Shown: piece by piece, positions 41,801-54,700 of the stretch
How positions within the stretch are numbered: the stretch's first letter is position 1
Layout of the letters: each line of letters opens with the position of its first letter
Source of the DNA: Liolophura sinensis
Lineage: Eukaryota; Mollusca; Polyplacophora; Chitonida; Chitonidae
Direction of reading: 5' to 3'
Assembly: GCF_032854445.1 (NCBI RefSeq)
Contig: NC_088295.1
Coordinates: forward strand, 30,367,385 to 30,431,384
Length of the DNA stretch: 64,000 bases
Program-made: the position numbers and the translations under genes
Notes under the pieces: generated by a model
What the model saw: the letters and a program-made list of their open reading frames with translations, nothing else
What the model was told of the DNA's origin: nothing
The model's database searches: none

Positions 41801-44800
41801 CAGATCGCTCCGTAGATTGTCATATTCACTAGCGGTGCCATCATAGAGTTCCACAACACGGTTGGCTCATCGGGAACATAAAATACACCCGGCACAGGCT
41901 TGGCCATCACGAGTGGGCTGTCGTAGAACAAAATGACAATGCATCTTAAAAATATCTTTACCGGACGCGAAGGAATCATAACTTTCATATTTCCGCTTTT
42001 GCATTCTGACAAATTATTACTTTAAACCGAAAGTTTCCAGCATTATCCAGCTTGAATTGTTCCCAAGAACTGAGAGGTGCATCAGATTTTTAGGTTTTGG
42101 TAAGTATAGAAATCCATTATTTCACATTCAATAGCACGACTTAAGCAAAAACAAATACGCTTCTAGTTAAATGTAACAACATTCATAAATACAAAATGTC
42201 TACATTCATCAAGTTATTACCTGGGAATTTTCACATTACATGTTGCCAAACCGTCAGTTGTCATCCATGGTTCTATGGCTGCCCCTCCCCAGTTAGAGTC
42301 TATCAGACCTATAGGGTAGCCTCGATGGCGGTACAAATACTTCCCATAAAACCAGCAAACCGCAGAGAAGTAATCCCAGTCAGGTCCTCCAATCGAAGCT
42401 GAAAATACGAAATACGCCTTCGGCATTAGATAATTCAGATTCCACACTGTGTACAAATATTGTAGGATAATGACTGATAATTGATAGGATAAGATTTTCG
42501 TCATACTATTTTTAAACCATAACGAATAAGTTCTTGAGTAAATGAAGAAGGTGTATTGATGGATCCTTAGAAAAATAACGCTATCTTTTTCCTTACGTTT
42601 GTTAAAATCTCAGATTTTTCGCCGTTTGCCCATATCCTGAATTTGGATTAAACTCCTTACTTATCAACATTTCTCTGGCGGCGAACACATGTATGGGTAG
42701 TCTGGAGAAAAACAGGAGGACTGGATGAATGGAAACCACATCTCTATATGGCAAACCTGACATAAAGATGTAGATGAACCAGCCGCATGTGAACCGTGTT
42801 TAATTTATGTAGTTGTAGTTTTGGAGATGAAGTCATGTACCGGTACTGACCTCTGCTCACCACAGCCCACGGCTGGAGGATCTGAGGCAGATCCGCCACC
42901 AGATGTGGAGAGGCCTTTCTGCTGATGGTCATAACCCGAATATTCGGATAGTGGTCAGCATCGGCTATTTCTTGGGAGGCATTGTACGCCTACAAAACAA
43001 CAACAAATCAGTGAATAGTTTGTCGTGAAAGGATAGTGCCAACAGACAAACTGGCGGCCAAAAGAAACTTTACAGAGAGTTCGAATCAATTTATTTTGCC
43101 AAAGCAAAAAACAGGATGACTGAAATTTAATACATTAAAAAGACCAATGACTTTAGATATTGAAAGTCTTGAGTAAGAACGGACAAAGCAGCCCTCAAAT
43201 CATTTTACATGTGAACAAACAGAGCAGGGGCAGAAAAATAGCCATTCCATCTTGGTTAACCATGGGCAGAGTATACAAAAAGTTGATTATTTTTCAAATC
43301 CGTCAATATCAAAACCAAACAATATCGCGTGTGGCCACCCCTGCTTCAATGCATGCAAAAACTCTCCGACGCATAGAAAAAGTCCGTCGTGTGATGAGAG
43401 GACGTGGGATTCGTTGTCATTCATGTTGGAGAGCTAACACCAGTTCTTTTCGGTTGGCTACAAGGTATGGTCGTTGTCTTACTCAACGACCCTTGATATC
43501 CCAAAGGTGTTCTGTTGGGTACATTTCTGGGGAACGTGCAGGCCACGGCGTCGTTGGCGTCCAGGAAGTTGTGCACAACTCGAGCTGTATGGGGGTCTGG
43601 CGTTGTCGTGCTGGTACAGGACACCACTTGACTGCTGTTGAAGGAATGGCAGGACATCAGGATGCAGAATTTCATCCACGTAACGTTGAGCTGTTAGGTT
43701 CCCGTAATTGATGACCAGTGGTGTCCGTTCCTCTCCACAAATCCCACCCAACACCATCACGCTGTCGCCACCAAACGGTACCACCTCCTGGACGCATGAT
43801 GGAGCCGTTCGTTCTCCTCTTCGACGGTAAACTCGCTGAGTGCCATCGGCTAGGAACAGACAGAAGCGGCTATCATTTGTGAAAAAGAAACGTTGCCAGT
43901 CACGTCGCTGCCAACGGCGTACAATTCGAGTCCATCACAACGAGTCCATCACTAGAGTCAATCGAGGCATTACTTTGGTGGTTTTTAGCGAGTGTGCAAG
44001 TCCAACACAGTGTGTGTTACGTTTTTATACACTTATTACATGTGCAGTTGCGGCCATCCATGGGTCACGTGAGTTTTCAACTTTCTTCGTTTTCTCATAA
44101 CAAATTCGTGTGGGCGTATATGACGCTTGTCGCACATGGGGATATGCTTCGTACAATAATTTTAGTTTTTCTACAATAATTTGGTATTAATTTGCTCAAA
44201 AGGCTAATTAAATTTAGCCCACGGAGTAAAGTTTCTTTTGACCGTCAGGTTATTTTCTATTCAAGTAAATTGTCAGCAGCTGCCTAATATTTTAGACTAG
44301 CTCTGAATATTGTCCATCGAGATTTGTAAGGAAAGATCTTGCGCCTTTATCGGAATCAGATGTACACGAATGGCTAAAAGGGTACTAGCAACGGTGCCAG
44401 TAATTATAAGTAATTAATTATAACACTGTATCATTATTGCTATTAAATTTGTTTGTGTAAATGTAAGCTGGTGAGGGTCTATGATTTATTTGAAATGTAA
44501 ATAATAACAACTGTAAAATTATTCCTTTGTATTTATTATTTGAGAACATTTGTAATGCCCAGAATTTGCGGAATTTGATGCAGATTATTTGCCTTCCACA
44601 AATATGACATCTGTACGTCACATATATGAATGTTTGTCAATTTGCCGCCGAAGTTCACTGGAGTACACCGGTTTGCCCCAGCTTGAAAATGACCGACGTT
44701 ATACAGAGTAAAAGTTCTGAGCAAAGTATAAAATAAGAGCCAAACCAATAAACAAACAAACTGATGAATCTTACCATCGATACAGTAAGCTGCATATTAC

Positions 44801-45588
44801 TTTGTCCCGAACAAATCCAAACGTCTCCAAAGAGGACATTGTGTAGCTGAATCGTGCCGGAAGTAGATGATGCCGTGATAACGTAGGGCCCGAGATTAGT
44901 GATGGCTGGAAGCTTAACTGACCAGACCCCGCCTTTAGCCACATTACCCTTGACCACTGTAGTGGACACTGGATGACTACCCAAAGTCACTGTTATTTTT
45001 TCTCCCAGTTTCGGAGAGTACCCCCAAATGTTGGCCCTCTGGGGTCCCCGCTGAAGAACCATGTGGTCCCCATAGTAAGAGGCGAAGGAGAAACTTCCTG
45101 TGAAGACACCGATAAACCCTTTGCTTACTGTGTTAGACGGATATACTGTTTACTAGAGCAGTATGCCAAGGCGATTAACCCTTTGCATTCTCGCTGATGA
45201 ACCATGCGGATGCCTTAGTTATAAATTTGTACAAATTTATGTGTATTAATCGGTAAACTACTTTACTAATAATCAGTATTTGTTGATAATGTTTTTGTAA
45301 TGAAAATTGCGTGTTTTCATTCGAGATTTTGTTTGTTTAGAAATGGTACTTGTTGTTGCCTCGTACTGAGAGGTAAGAGCAAGGAAACTTTACTCATTGG
45401 GCCGGTGTCAATATAGTGTGACTGGGTGGGATGTCATGCCAGGTGTATTCGGCATGATACTTCGTTGGCGGCAGGGCTTTGGCGGCGTGGACTCGCCCTG
45501 ACACAAAAGGCACAATATATGTATACACACTTAATGACTCCTGGTCGTGAAATGACTGAAAAATAGTTAAGTACGACGTGAAACCCCG

Positions 45589-45661
<73 letters not shown>

Positions 45662-45907
45662 ACATACATATATACATACATACATACACACAAAGACCTA
45701 CATTATCGCAGGATAGATGTGCGATTTTGGTGCAATAATGCTCAAAAAATATATAAAACTGCAATTCTCTGTACATTAACTGTTGCTTGAGTGTACCGGG
45801 TTATAGCATATATTTTGACGTACACCTTCCTTACCTAAAGTGGCTGAAACAGACCTGCTGGTTAACACAGCGACTGTCAGCAAACCCCCGACACGTATCC
45901 AGAACAT
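38809..45907 (-). CDS. Sialate O-acetylesterase-like, copy 1 (complete, 9 exons)
   Basis: Secreted/lysosomal-type esterase removing O-acetyl groups from sialic acids, SIAE family (SGNH-like). Exons in transcript order: 45907-45826, 45097-44775, 42989-42851, 42398-42221, 41917-41793, 41488-41358, 40273-40119, 39563-39365, 39060-38809; total 1584 nt, 527 residues (vertebrate SIAE is about 520). Exon 1 is a signal peptide (MFWIRVGGLLTVAVLTSRS); an in-frame ATG nine bases upstream is possible. Family motifs: MVLQRGPQ, LFGDVWICSGQSNM with the nucleophile Ser, FSAVCWFYGKYLY, IDSNWGG, WYQGETNA, FPFGFVQ, and the catalytic-His region THPKNK. The stop is followed closely by AATAAA. A degraded Tc1 element sits in intron 2. 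Close paralogue of copy 2 with identical exon lengths. Confidence 0.93.
43051..44247 (-). mobile_element. Degraded Tc1/mariner element in intron 2 of SIAE copy 1
   Basis: Imperfect terminal inverted repeats are visible: left CTGGCGGCCAAAAGAAACTT, right (reverse complement) CTGACGGTCAAAAGAAACTT. On the minus strand the middle encodes transposase fragments: RRWQRRDW, FTNDSRF, VMVLGGICGEERTPLV, and QHDNARP followed by a frameshift. The canonical DES motif after the first Asp is altered, the N-terminal helix-turn-helix region is missing and the C-terminal part is out of frame. It is therefore inactive. An open frame on the plus strand (43160-43711) is antisense to it. The flanking TA target duplication is not clear. 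Confidence 0.8.
45338..45690 (+). repeat. Interspersed repeat D, copy 3, with CA microsatellite tail
   Basis: Same family as 838-1115 (CTGAGAGGTAAGAGCAAGG, GACTGGGTGGGATGTCATGC, GACTGAAAAATAGTTAAGTA). It runs into about 30 CA dinucleotides (45593-45656) and CATA repeats. Lies in intron 1 of SIAE copy 1. Confidence 0.75.
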
Positions 45908-45916
45908 ATCTGCCAT

Positions 45917-47407
45917 CTGGCATGTGGAGTATTATTCCTGTTTCGTTCAGTAAACCCCGTGTCGAGGACATATTTTCCGTGTCAATATGGCAGCAAAATC
46001 TGATAACAGACTGATAAGTTTTTATCTTAATTTTGTGAGCTAGGTATAGCCCCTGAGAAAACTATCCACCAAATAAATATTTGTCTTTTATTTAAACCCT
46101 TCTTGAAAACCGAAATATTGAATTATTCATCGCCTTGTATCTTTTGTTGGAGTTACCTCAATACTTTATGAAGCTTATCAGTGAAAATGGAAATATGAGA
46201 TTCGTCTATTATTGTTATATTTTGACTTAAAGTGTAAGTTGATAATGAATGACTGGGTTTTTACTAAACATAAAGCGTTATTGTATCAGCTGTTTGTCAA
46301 CCATCAGTTATGAATGGACCTTTGGCGCATGTATATCACATAGTTCAAACATGTAACTATATGTTATCCACGTTTGTCAAGATATTTGTTCACCAAGTTC
46401 TCCATTAACACGCATTTGATTACACATCTTCATGAAGTTAACTGTTTTCAATGTATACTTTGAACGATTTCAGTTGGTGGAAATGGGGTCATATAATATG
46501 TGTATATAGATTTGAGAAACAACGATTTCCGGAATCTCTTGTGTATGTGAAACCTTCTGGTACGAAACAAAACAAGTGGACTGGAATAGGACAAATCGTT
46601 GTTAAGGGTCTAATTAGCGCATTGCAAGCACTCAAATGTTTAAAAGGTTTAAAGTTCGAAACTGGCAGATGTATCCCCATATGCGTTTGCCAGTTGAGCC
46701 CCTGTGTTACAACAATTAGCAAGATAACATTGGAATATTGAATAAGTTGGCTTGTGTTTAACTGGCTATGTCAGGTTGCGTTTGTATGAGGGCTTTCAAG
46801 TTTAGATGTTAAGTCATAAATAGGATCAGTTGAGATCAGTTAAGAAGTAAGAAGTGTCGTCTCATGAGCAGATACCAAGTTTCTACACGTTTCTACACAT
46901 TTCATACGTGTGCTCATAAATAGTCATATTGTACACAAGTCACGCAGGGTACATGGTCATAGATAAAGAGAATCAGTTGGAAGCAAATTCCCAGGTGAGG
47001 CCAAGAATGAATCATAACAGCAGAAGTGGGGAAACAGCTGACAGTGTTCGGTCAGGACACCACCTTTATATTTCTTCTTGTAACTTATCCACTCTGGAAT
47101 TTTTTAATCATGTTAAAGGGGTCTTCTGGGATCAATCAATTAAACTAGTATTCCCGCCTTCCATTAAGGTTGCGGGTTGGATTTCAGCCGTAGCTGATTT
47201 TGTGGCAGATTGAGGCCAGGAGGTTTTGCCATATGCCTGGCGACGCGTGCTGGTTTATCGCCCCTGTCTCTTCTTAAAACATACCTCTAAGAAAGGTGGG
47301 CGCCGTGTTAAACGTCAATCACATTAATAAATAAATAAACAAATAAATAAATAAATACTAAATAAATAACCAGATCTGTGATTGGACTCATATTTATTTC
47401 ACACATC
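45917..47407. other. Intergenic region between SIAE copies 1 and 2
   Basis: About 1.5 kb that should contain the promoter of copy 1 and the 3' end of copy 2. A SINE-like repeat occupies 47090-47345. Short open frames on both strands near 46451-46741 have no recognisable family. I could not identify a TATA box or other promoter element with confidence. Confidence 0.45.
47090..47345 (+). repeat. SINE-like repeat C
   Basis: GGTTGCGGGTTGGATTTCAGCC (B-box-like), GGTTTTGCCATATGCCTGGC, GTGTTAAACGTCAATCAC and an AATAAATAAATAAAC tail. Shares a segment with the direct repeat around exon 30. Confidence 0.55.
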
Positions 47408-50400
47408 TTAAGCGTATGTTCCCAGGGACATATAAGGCGGAGCAGGCAGACCGTTAACTTTACTGTAAACAGCGCAAGATTTAAACGAACACGGACTCTC
47501 CCTCCAGGCGTACCTGACGCCAAGAATATGGACGTTGGCGCCGCAGTTGTGACCGTACGCCAAATCTATGGCAGACGTCCGGTGAGCCGCTATTGGCGCT
47601 GCCTTCCAATGGGCATCGTTTTGCCCACATGATGCATGTGTGTCCACAGAACAGCAAACCTAAGAGGATAAAATATCGTACGAAATATTGGCGCTTATAC
47701 TTCAAGAAAATCTTTTGCAGGGTGTTATGTACAATGCATAAAATATCTTAAATGAGATATGTTACCTTTAATGCCTCTCCAAAATTTCATCAATCTCCAG
47801 ATTATGGCTTTAAACAATTTATAAACCGCACAATACATTGTGAATAAATGTCTTAAGAAATTACGGTCTTTGTTTTCAAAAGGCATTTGGTTCATACCTC
47901 GTAACCATCATTGTTCCTGACCTCAATGGGCGTCCTTCCACTGTCAAACTCTATCGTCACGATACCTGTGGTCGGGTTGACGGACACTGTGGTAGGGTAG
48001 GGCCCCTGATATCGTACATTGGGAACCCCGTAGGCCACAGCCTCGGCGGCCAGACCCAGGCGGAGACCCACATCTCGTTTGGCGCGTGGATGAATTCTAG
48101 AAAAATACAAACTTACGTTTTGTTCATGTAAACCAGTATACTACAGGTTTCTTTTCTATTACGTACATACGGTATACATATGAGATGTGTAGCTTAAACA
48201 CGTTTGGCATGAAAAGGTACAAGCTGACAAGATATCCGAAAAGTATAGTTCAAGCTATCCGAATAGTATCGTACAAGCTATCCGAAAAGTATAGTATAAG
48301 CTATCCGAAAAGTATAGTACAAGCTATCTAAAGAGTATAGTATAAGCTATCCGAAAAGGATAGCACAAGCTATCCGAAAAGTATAGAACAAGCTGTAACT
48401 CCATGTTCACACCAACACCATCTTTTTTCAGAGTCATAGTGTATAATCCCCCGCCCATTATTCATCTGTAGATTCTAGTAATGACAAAGAATGATGTGCA
48501 TGGGTCACATGGAACGTTGTGCATGGGTCACATGGAATGTTGTGCATGCATGGGTCACATGGAACGTTGTGCATACATGGGTCACGAGGTATAATGTGCA
48601 TAGGTCACGTGGAATGTTGCGTATGAACCACGTGGAATGTTGTGCACGGGCCACATTGAATGATGTGCATGGCTCACGTGGAATGTTATGCATGGGACAC
48701 GCTAAATTTCAACATGTCCAATAATAGATAATATTCAATAATATGATAAGATTTAGTCACTTTGGTACATTCTGTGTTGAACAGGATTTTGTTCCGTTTT
48801 TTGCTGTAAATAATCCCCCCCCCCCCCCATACATCGTATTCATCTAAACATGGAATTTCCCCAAAGTCTTGTTCATCGAGAAATTTTTCGACTTAACGTC
48901 CCTTCGTCAAAATAGAATACGGATATCATTTACTTTTAAAATTACCAGTATTGATAACCTTCATTAGAAACGCAAAAGACTCACGGTCCATTTGGGCTAT
49001 CAAAATCAGGAAGGTCCATAGCAACCGCCATAAAGACTTTCTTCATCAAAGAGTTAGGTGTGTAGCCAAAGTTCGCTGTCTGAGACCAACGCAGACCTGG
49101 AAACCCCCCAATGTGAGTGTTATTTCCGTTGGGGGCAAGCTGCTCCAAAGAAAATATAATACAATTAAGACTGCCAATTGTGATTTTGTTCAAATTACTA
49201 ACAACTGGTACAACACGTATCTAACGGAGCCAATGTTCCTTGGACACGGATTGCCATTGTAAATCTGACTGACCTTGACTACATGGTTTAGGTTTTTACA
49301 ACTAATTTTATCATGTATATATTGAAACCTATTAGAAAATTTCAAAACTTAACCTGACGCTGAATATGGTAAACATAATTTCAAATCAACAAAATCGACT
49401 CTCCACATGCAACGGGTCATGATTTTTTTCTAGCAATATGCAAACATCTTTTTAGAGCCCCTCAGAAATGTCAAAATGTTGTGTAGTATAAAGCAGAAGA
49501 GTTTTATCCAGATTTACGCGTATTAAATTTGGGGTGGGATGTGGGTCGGGTTGTGATGAATGACTAAAATCAATACACTAATCGACCTAACCTGTACGAA
49601 TCCGAAAGGAAACATGGCGTCTGTTTCTCCACCAGAACCGTCATGAAAATGTTTCCTCCAGTGGGTAATCATGGCGGGAAACAGACATTTGTATTGCGGG
49701 GGATTCCAGGCGTTTGACTCACCTACGTGTAACAATAAAAACACAAAAGGTTTCAACGTCAGGTGAGCAGTGTATTAAAATTACTAGGGAACACAAAAAT
49801 TGCTTTATTGACGACAAAGATTGTTTTGAAATACAGGTATAATATATATGTAATTTTCTCTATAGTTGATCTGGAATTTGCTAAATTTGATCTCTGAGTT
49901 AAAATTGTCTGACGTCACAAATCAGAATAAACGTTTTACCCTGATACCAGATCGCCCCGTAGATCGTCATATTCACCAAAGGCCCCATCATGGAATTCCA
50001 CATAACGGTTGGCTCCTGAGGTAAGTAAAATTTGCCGGGGAGGGGCTTAGCCATCACAATGGGACTGTTAAACGACAAAATTTATTGACGCAATCGTGAA
50101 AAAAAATGAGAGCAGAAGATACAAATGCTGAAATTCATAAAGATTATGTGGGTATGTTCCAAAACTCAGCATAATGCACGTTATCTTTACACGAGCTGCT
50201 TGACCTACGATTTCTTCGAAAGAAGACGTAAAGATGCGTTGATAAACCATAAATCCATTAGAAGCTCCATGATTCCCTGGCATGTGAACAGATTTCTAAT
50301 GCACAACCGACATTCTTCACAGTATATAATACCTGGGAACTTTCTCGTTGCACGTTGCCAAGCCGTCGGGTGTCATCCAAGGCTGTATAGCGGACCCTCC

Positions 50401-53400
50401 CCAGTACGACGCTATCAATCCTATTGGGTAGCCACGGTGACGGTACAAATACTTTCCGTAAAACCAACAAACGGCAGAGAAGTGAGTCCAGTCTGGTCCT
50501 CCGATAGACGCTGGGAATAGAACAAATAAATGAAGACCTCAGAATGCTCGAGGAAGGCGACAAACTCCTAGAGCTATAGACTCGCACACCCTTCTTTTTT
50601 TCTTTTTTTTTTTGAGTGCCATAAATATAAATTATCAACAAAATAAAAAGTTACCACCATATTAACTGCATAGCCTTTGATTTCCTTCACAGAACATATT
50701 TTGCGCTGTAATTTATAACTACAGACACAGAAGTTCCCAGTGTATAACGTTGTTATGTGGTGCACATTCGAAATTACGACATGCCCATCTTTGAAAAGTG
50801 GTTTGAAAAGCACACCGTAAAGTTTCGTATAAAGTCTGTGACGTCCTCGAAAAAACGAAATATTCTTTCGTTTAGCGCGGCGACAAAAATTAAAAGCATA
50901 TTAAAAGCTTAATGTTCGTGCCGATGGTTGTTGAGCCCAAAATATATATTTCGTCATGATATTATAGACTTGACGACGTCCTCAAATGGATAATCTAGGA
51001 AAACGTCTATTCCTTGGCTAATTGACTACTTGGTGAGGTGAATAAGCTGGCCACCATCCATTAACTTTACGGCCGTGGCAAATGTGAAATATTTTTGATT
51101 CTTCGGAAATTACCCAAAAATAAAAACTACTAAGAACAGATTTGGATTCGTCTAATTAGGTTTCTGAGGGAGGTCTATAGGTGTTAAAAATTCTGCTCTT
51201 CTACCTTTTGAGTAGGGCGATCGAGCTGGTATTTATTTACTAACGCTATAGGTTATCTGTATACCTACCGCTGTTGGCTACTGACCACTGCTGTGGGATA
51301 CTCAGGAGATCCGTCTCTAGAATTGGAGAGGCTTGGTAGCCGATAGTCATAACCCGAATATTCGGATAGTGATCAGCATCAGCAATTTCCTGCGAGGCAT
51401 TGAACGTCTACAACAAGAACCATGGTCAAACATGTGATAAAATATGTCACAAACTATTTAACGATCGCATATTTCCAAAGTGAATAGCTAACAACAATAG
51501 GTCAATGGAAAAAGTATCCTTTGTTGTAAACCCAAATTAAAGCCATCTAGATTTGAACCCTCGATCTTACTAATAAATGCAAGCGTCGAAACGGATAGTC
51601 TCACGCCAGCTGTCAACCATAATGATCGCTCTGGGGCAATAATCGCTGGACCAATTTCCAAACAACATTTACCATAAACCCCCAAAGATCCGAGAAACTA
51701 TATAAAGTAAGAAATTAGGACGGATTCATGGGAAGAGAAGCAGTCAGCAGTTTCCACTGACGATAACGGAAAATTCCAGTTACGCTTTCAACGCAACTAT
51801 TCATTTATGCAATGCAGCAATCAAGTTCAACACACTGATTGAATAGCCCCTGGCTCCGGGTTAAGCGGAATTAGACACAGTTACAAAGCAGAGTGCATGA
51901 GATTTTGGGCACTCCGTTATTATTTACCTGAAACAGAATTGTACTCATTGTAAGTTTAAGAAACTCAGAGTGAAGGCATTTTATAGGATATCCTTGACAA
52001 TTAGTTTTTGCAGTCATAACCAGTGATAGTTAAAACAGTTGAGATCGTCTCAACACACGGGATATCGGAAATGTTGCAAGGTCAGATATGTACACGCCAT
52101 ACACAGGATCCTTCCGTACATCGCTATCCATGTAAGGATAATTCACTTTGTCAAATTGAAACTGCCCCTCTTTTCGTAAAGTCGACAGGAAGAACAGGAA
52201 ACATTTTGGTCTTACAAATACAAATACAAGTACAGGTATGCAATCTGGAAAACCTTTTTCAAATCCAGCCACGTTGGATATACATCTTTTACATCTGTTG
52301 CTACCTACAGGTGGTGTACAGCTGGCAAATCATCAGCGTACCTTTCAGTTAATGAGAAAGATCAAGATTACTCTCTAATAACTTTGTGTATAGTGGCATC
52401 CATGCGAGAACAGGTAGGGGTGTATCAAAAGGTGGATACAATTTGTACCCATCAAAATAACTAGACACTGCTGATAAACGATAACCAGTTCATTGTGTGG
52501 TGGTGGAACTGAAGGAGGTATTGCTGTATTTGACCATATAGATTTTATATGTGACTGGCTTTATTTAATACCGCAAAAGTTAATGATGGAATTCTATGAA
52601 TTCATTCTCTTTGGGGAAGAGTGGTATATATGGTAGATAAATCCCACGTGGAGCTGTCCTTAAACGGTATGTGTACGTTAGCTTTTGTCTATAGTTCTTT
52701 AATGAGACGCTCACAGTTCTTAAGAACCCACCTACAGTTGACGCCTGCATTTATTTGCAATAGCACAAAAGTACTTGTACAAAATAATTGAACATACAAG
52801 GAATTCAGTTAAACTGTGGTATATGATGTTTTTTAAAATTATTGTTATTATTATCATTATTATTATTATCATTATCATCATTATCATTAATATTATTATT
52901 ATTACTTGTTGAAACTCAGTCGTGGCATAAATAGCCTAAAGACAGCTGCATGCCCAATAAATCAACAAAGTAATCAACCTGTAGACTGCTGGACCCCTGG
53001 GTTACCCCGGGCCCTGCCCCTTTTCCTGCCACCATAATGTTGGCCGCCGTCATATAAGTGAAATATTCTTGAGTACGGCGTAAAACACCAATGAAATAAA
53101 TAAATATAATATAAATCATGTTTAGAACTCATGCTAAAATTGTGATATATTTACTCATGACTCTCACCATGGACACTGTGACATGCATGTTGCTTTGTCC
53201 CGAACAAATCCAAACGTCTCCGAAGAGGACGTCGTGTAGCTGTATTGCACCCGAAGTGGATGAGGCCGTGATGAGGTAAGGTCCCGGATTAGTGATGGCC
53301 GGAAGTTTAACTGACCACACTCCGCCTTTAGCCACATTACCACCGATCACCGTAGTGGACATTGGGTGACCGGCCAAAGTAACTGTCACCTTTTCGCCTA

Positions 53401-54045
53401 TGTTAGGGGAGTACCCCCAAACGATGGCCCTCTGGGGTCCCCTCTGAAGAACCATGTGGTCTCCATAGTAAGAGGCGAAGGCGAAACTTCCTGTGTAACA
53501 ACACGCTTTTAATAGTTATATTAACGTAATGGGCATATCTTTGATTACATCAAAATTAGGTGTTGGACACAATGCTTACGCAAAGGACTGAGGGCGACTT
53601 AAATGCTGGTATTAAATTTTATTTCAAACAGAGAGATAAATTAGAAGGATAAATTTGAGAGATAAATTTGCATACGAGTTTTTCTTAATATCGTCCATTT
53701 CCAAGTCATTCATTAAACCAGTTGGGGCTTGTAATTTGTAAAGCAGACTTTTGCTTCTACATCATCACTGATAGCTTTACCTGCTGAAGTGTGAAAGCAA
53801 AGAAATTCCAAACTGTCTAACGGTTCGAATTAAGTTTTCGTGACCGGAATTCTTCCCGGCAAAGTGTGCTCATACTACATGCTTACCAGTAGAAGGTGCA
53901 GGGCGTTCTTTAAGCTATTATATAGTCTAGTATGCCCATTTATACCAAGTGAAACAGACTCACCTTCCTTTCCTAACGTAGCTAACACAGACCTGCTGGT
54001 CAAAATGAGCACCATCAACAAACCCAGTGAACATGTGTCCAACAT
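47408..54045 (-). CDS. Sialate O-acetylesterase-like, copy 2 (complete, 9 exons)
   Basis: Same family and layout as copy 1. Exons in transcript order: 54045-53964, 53490-53168, 51407-51269, 50510-50333, 50064-49940, 49722-49592, 49139-48985, 48096-47898, 47659-47408; total 1584 nt, 527 residues, each exon the same length as in copy 1. Signal peptide MLDTCSLGLLMVLILTSRS; an in-frame ATG at 54099 would give a longer N-terminus. Motifs: LFGDVWICSGQSNM, FSAVCWFYGKYLY, IASYWGG, WYQGESNAWN, FPFGFVQ, MDLPDFDSPNGP and IHPRAK with the catalytic His. No break was seen, so it is probably active. Intron 2 holds a SINE tail (52978-53108) and an open frame shared with copy 3; intron 7 holds two minisatellites. 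Confidence 0.93.
48225..48395. repeat. About 23-bp minisatellite (AAGCTATCCGAAAAGTATAG)
   Basis: Seven imperfect tandem copies of AAGCTATCCGAAAAGTATAG plus a variable TAT or TAC. Located in intron 7 of SIAE copy 2. Confidence 0.85.
48490..48705. repeat. Minisatellite (TGCATGGGTCACATGGAACG)
   Basis: About nine imperfect copies of a 22 to 30-bp unit with core GGGTCACATGGAA(C/T)GTTG. Follows the previous array in the same intron. Its translation on either strand is spurious. Confidence 0.85.
52845..52912. repeat. ATT/ATC trinucleotide microsatellite
   Basis: Impure run of ATT, ATC and TTA triplets in intron 2 of SIAE copy 2. Confidence 0.9.
52978..53108 (+). repeat. SINE A, 3' end
   Basis: CCACCATAATGTTGGCCGCC, GTCATATAAGTGAAATATTC and GGCGTAAAACACCAATGAAA, with AATAAATAAAT tail. 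Inserted in intron 2 of SIAE copy 2, close to exon 2. Confidence 0.8.
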
Positions 54046-54225
54046 ATCTGCAACGTGGCCTACTGTATAACAGACTGTGAACCACAAGGTTTCTGGCACA
54101 TGTATATAACAGACGTGCTGCGAAGTCTGATAACGTTCAAAGATAACCTTTTATGTCGAAGAGTTCATTGCATGTATTTTCCCTGAAACCAAGTTTTGTC
54201 AATTCTTACATCTTTAGCTGTGTTT

Positions 54226-54482
54226 ATTTGTTTGATTTTTTGGATTGGTACTTACGCCGTATTCAAGAATATTTCACTTATACGACGGCGGCCAGCACTG
54301 TGGTTGGAGGAAACCGCACAGAGCCAGAGGAAACCCATGATCATCCGCAGGTTGCTGACAGACTTTCCACGAACGACCGAAGAGGCAGCCAGCATGAGCT
54401 GGACTTGAACTCACAGCATCCGCATTGGTGACAGACTACTGGGTCATTGCATCGCACTGGCGTGCTAGCCCTCTCGGCCATG
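54226..54482 (-). repeat. SINE A, near full-length inverted copy
   Basis: TTACGCCGTATTCAAGAATA, GACGGCGGCCAGCACTG, CATGAGCTGGACTTGAACTC and GCATTGGTGACAGACTACTG. It lies upstream of SIAE copy 2, between its start and the 3' end of copy 3. Confidence 0.8.
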
Positions 54483-54700
54483 AAAAGATGATGGCAACAA
54501 CAGAAATCCATTGAGTAAATGTTACACTTAAGTTTTTCTGGAGTCGTGGTACATAAATTGCTTTGTTTGTCTTTTTCTTCTTTTGCTGAATAAAGCTTTA
54601 CAACAACGTTTTTTTCAATTTGAAACACTGATTAAACCGAGTAGTTGCAAACGAAAAGTGACTTCAAATACAAATTTAATTCACAATTCTTCAGAGTACA

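Noticed and set aside
43160-43711. 183-codon open frame on the plus strand
   Set aside because: It is antisense to the Tc1 transposase remnant; the minus-strand reading gives recognisable transposase motifs and this one gives none.
45394-45790. Open frames rich in Val-Cys or Thr-His repeats on both strands
   Set aside because: They are translations of the CA microsatellite and its flanks.
46451-46741. Open frames on both strands between SIAE copies 1 and 2
   Set aside because: No motif, no homologue at the equivalent place near other copies, and composition like the surrounding non-coding DNA.
48491-48724. Open frames over the GGGTCACATGG array
   Set aside because: Periodic translation of a minisatellite, with no domain or splice context.
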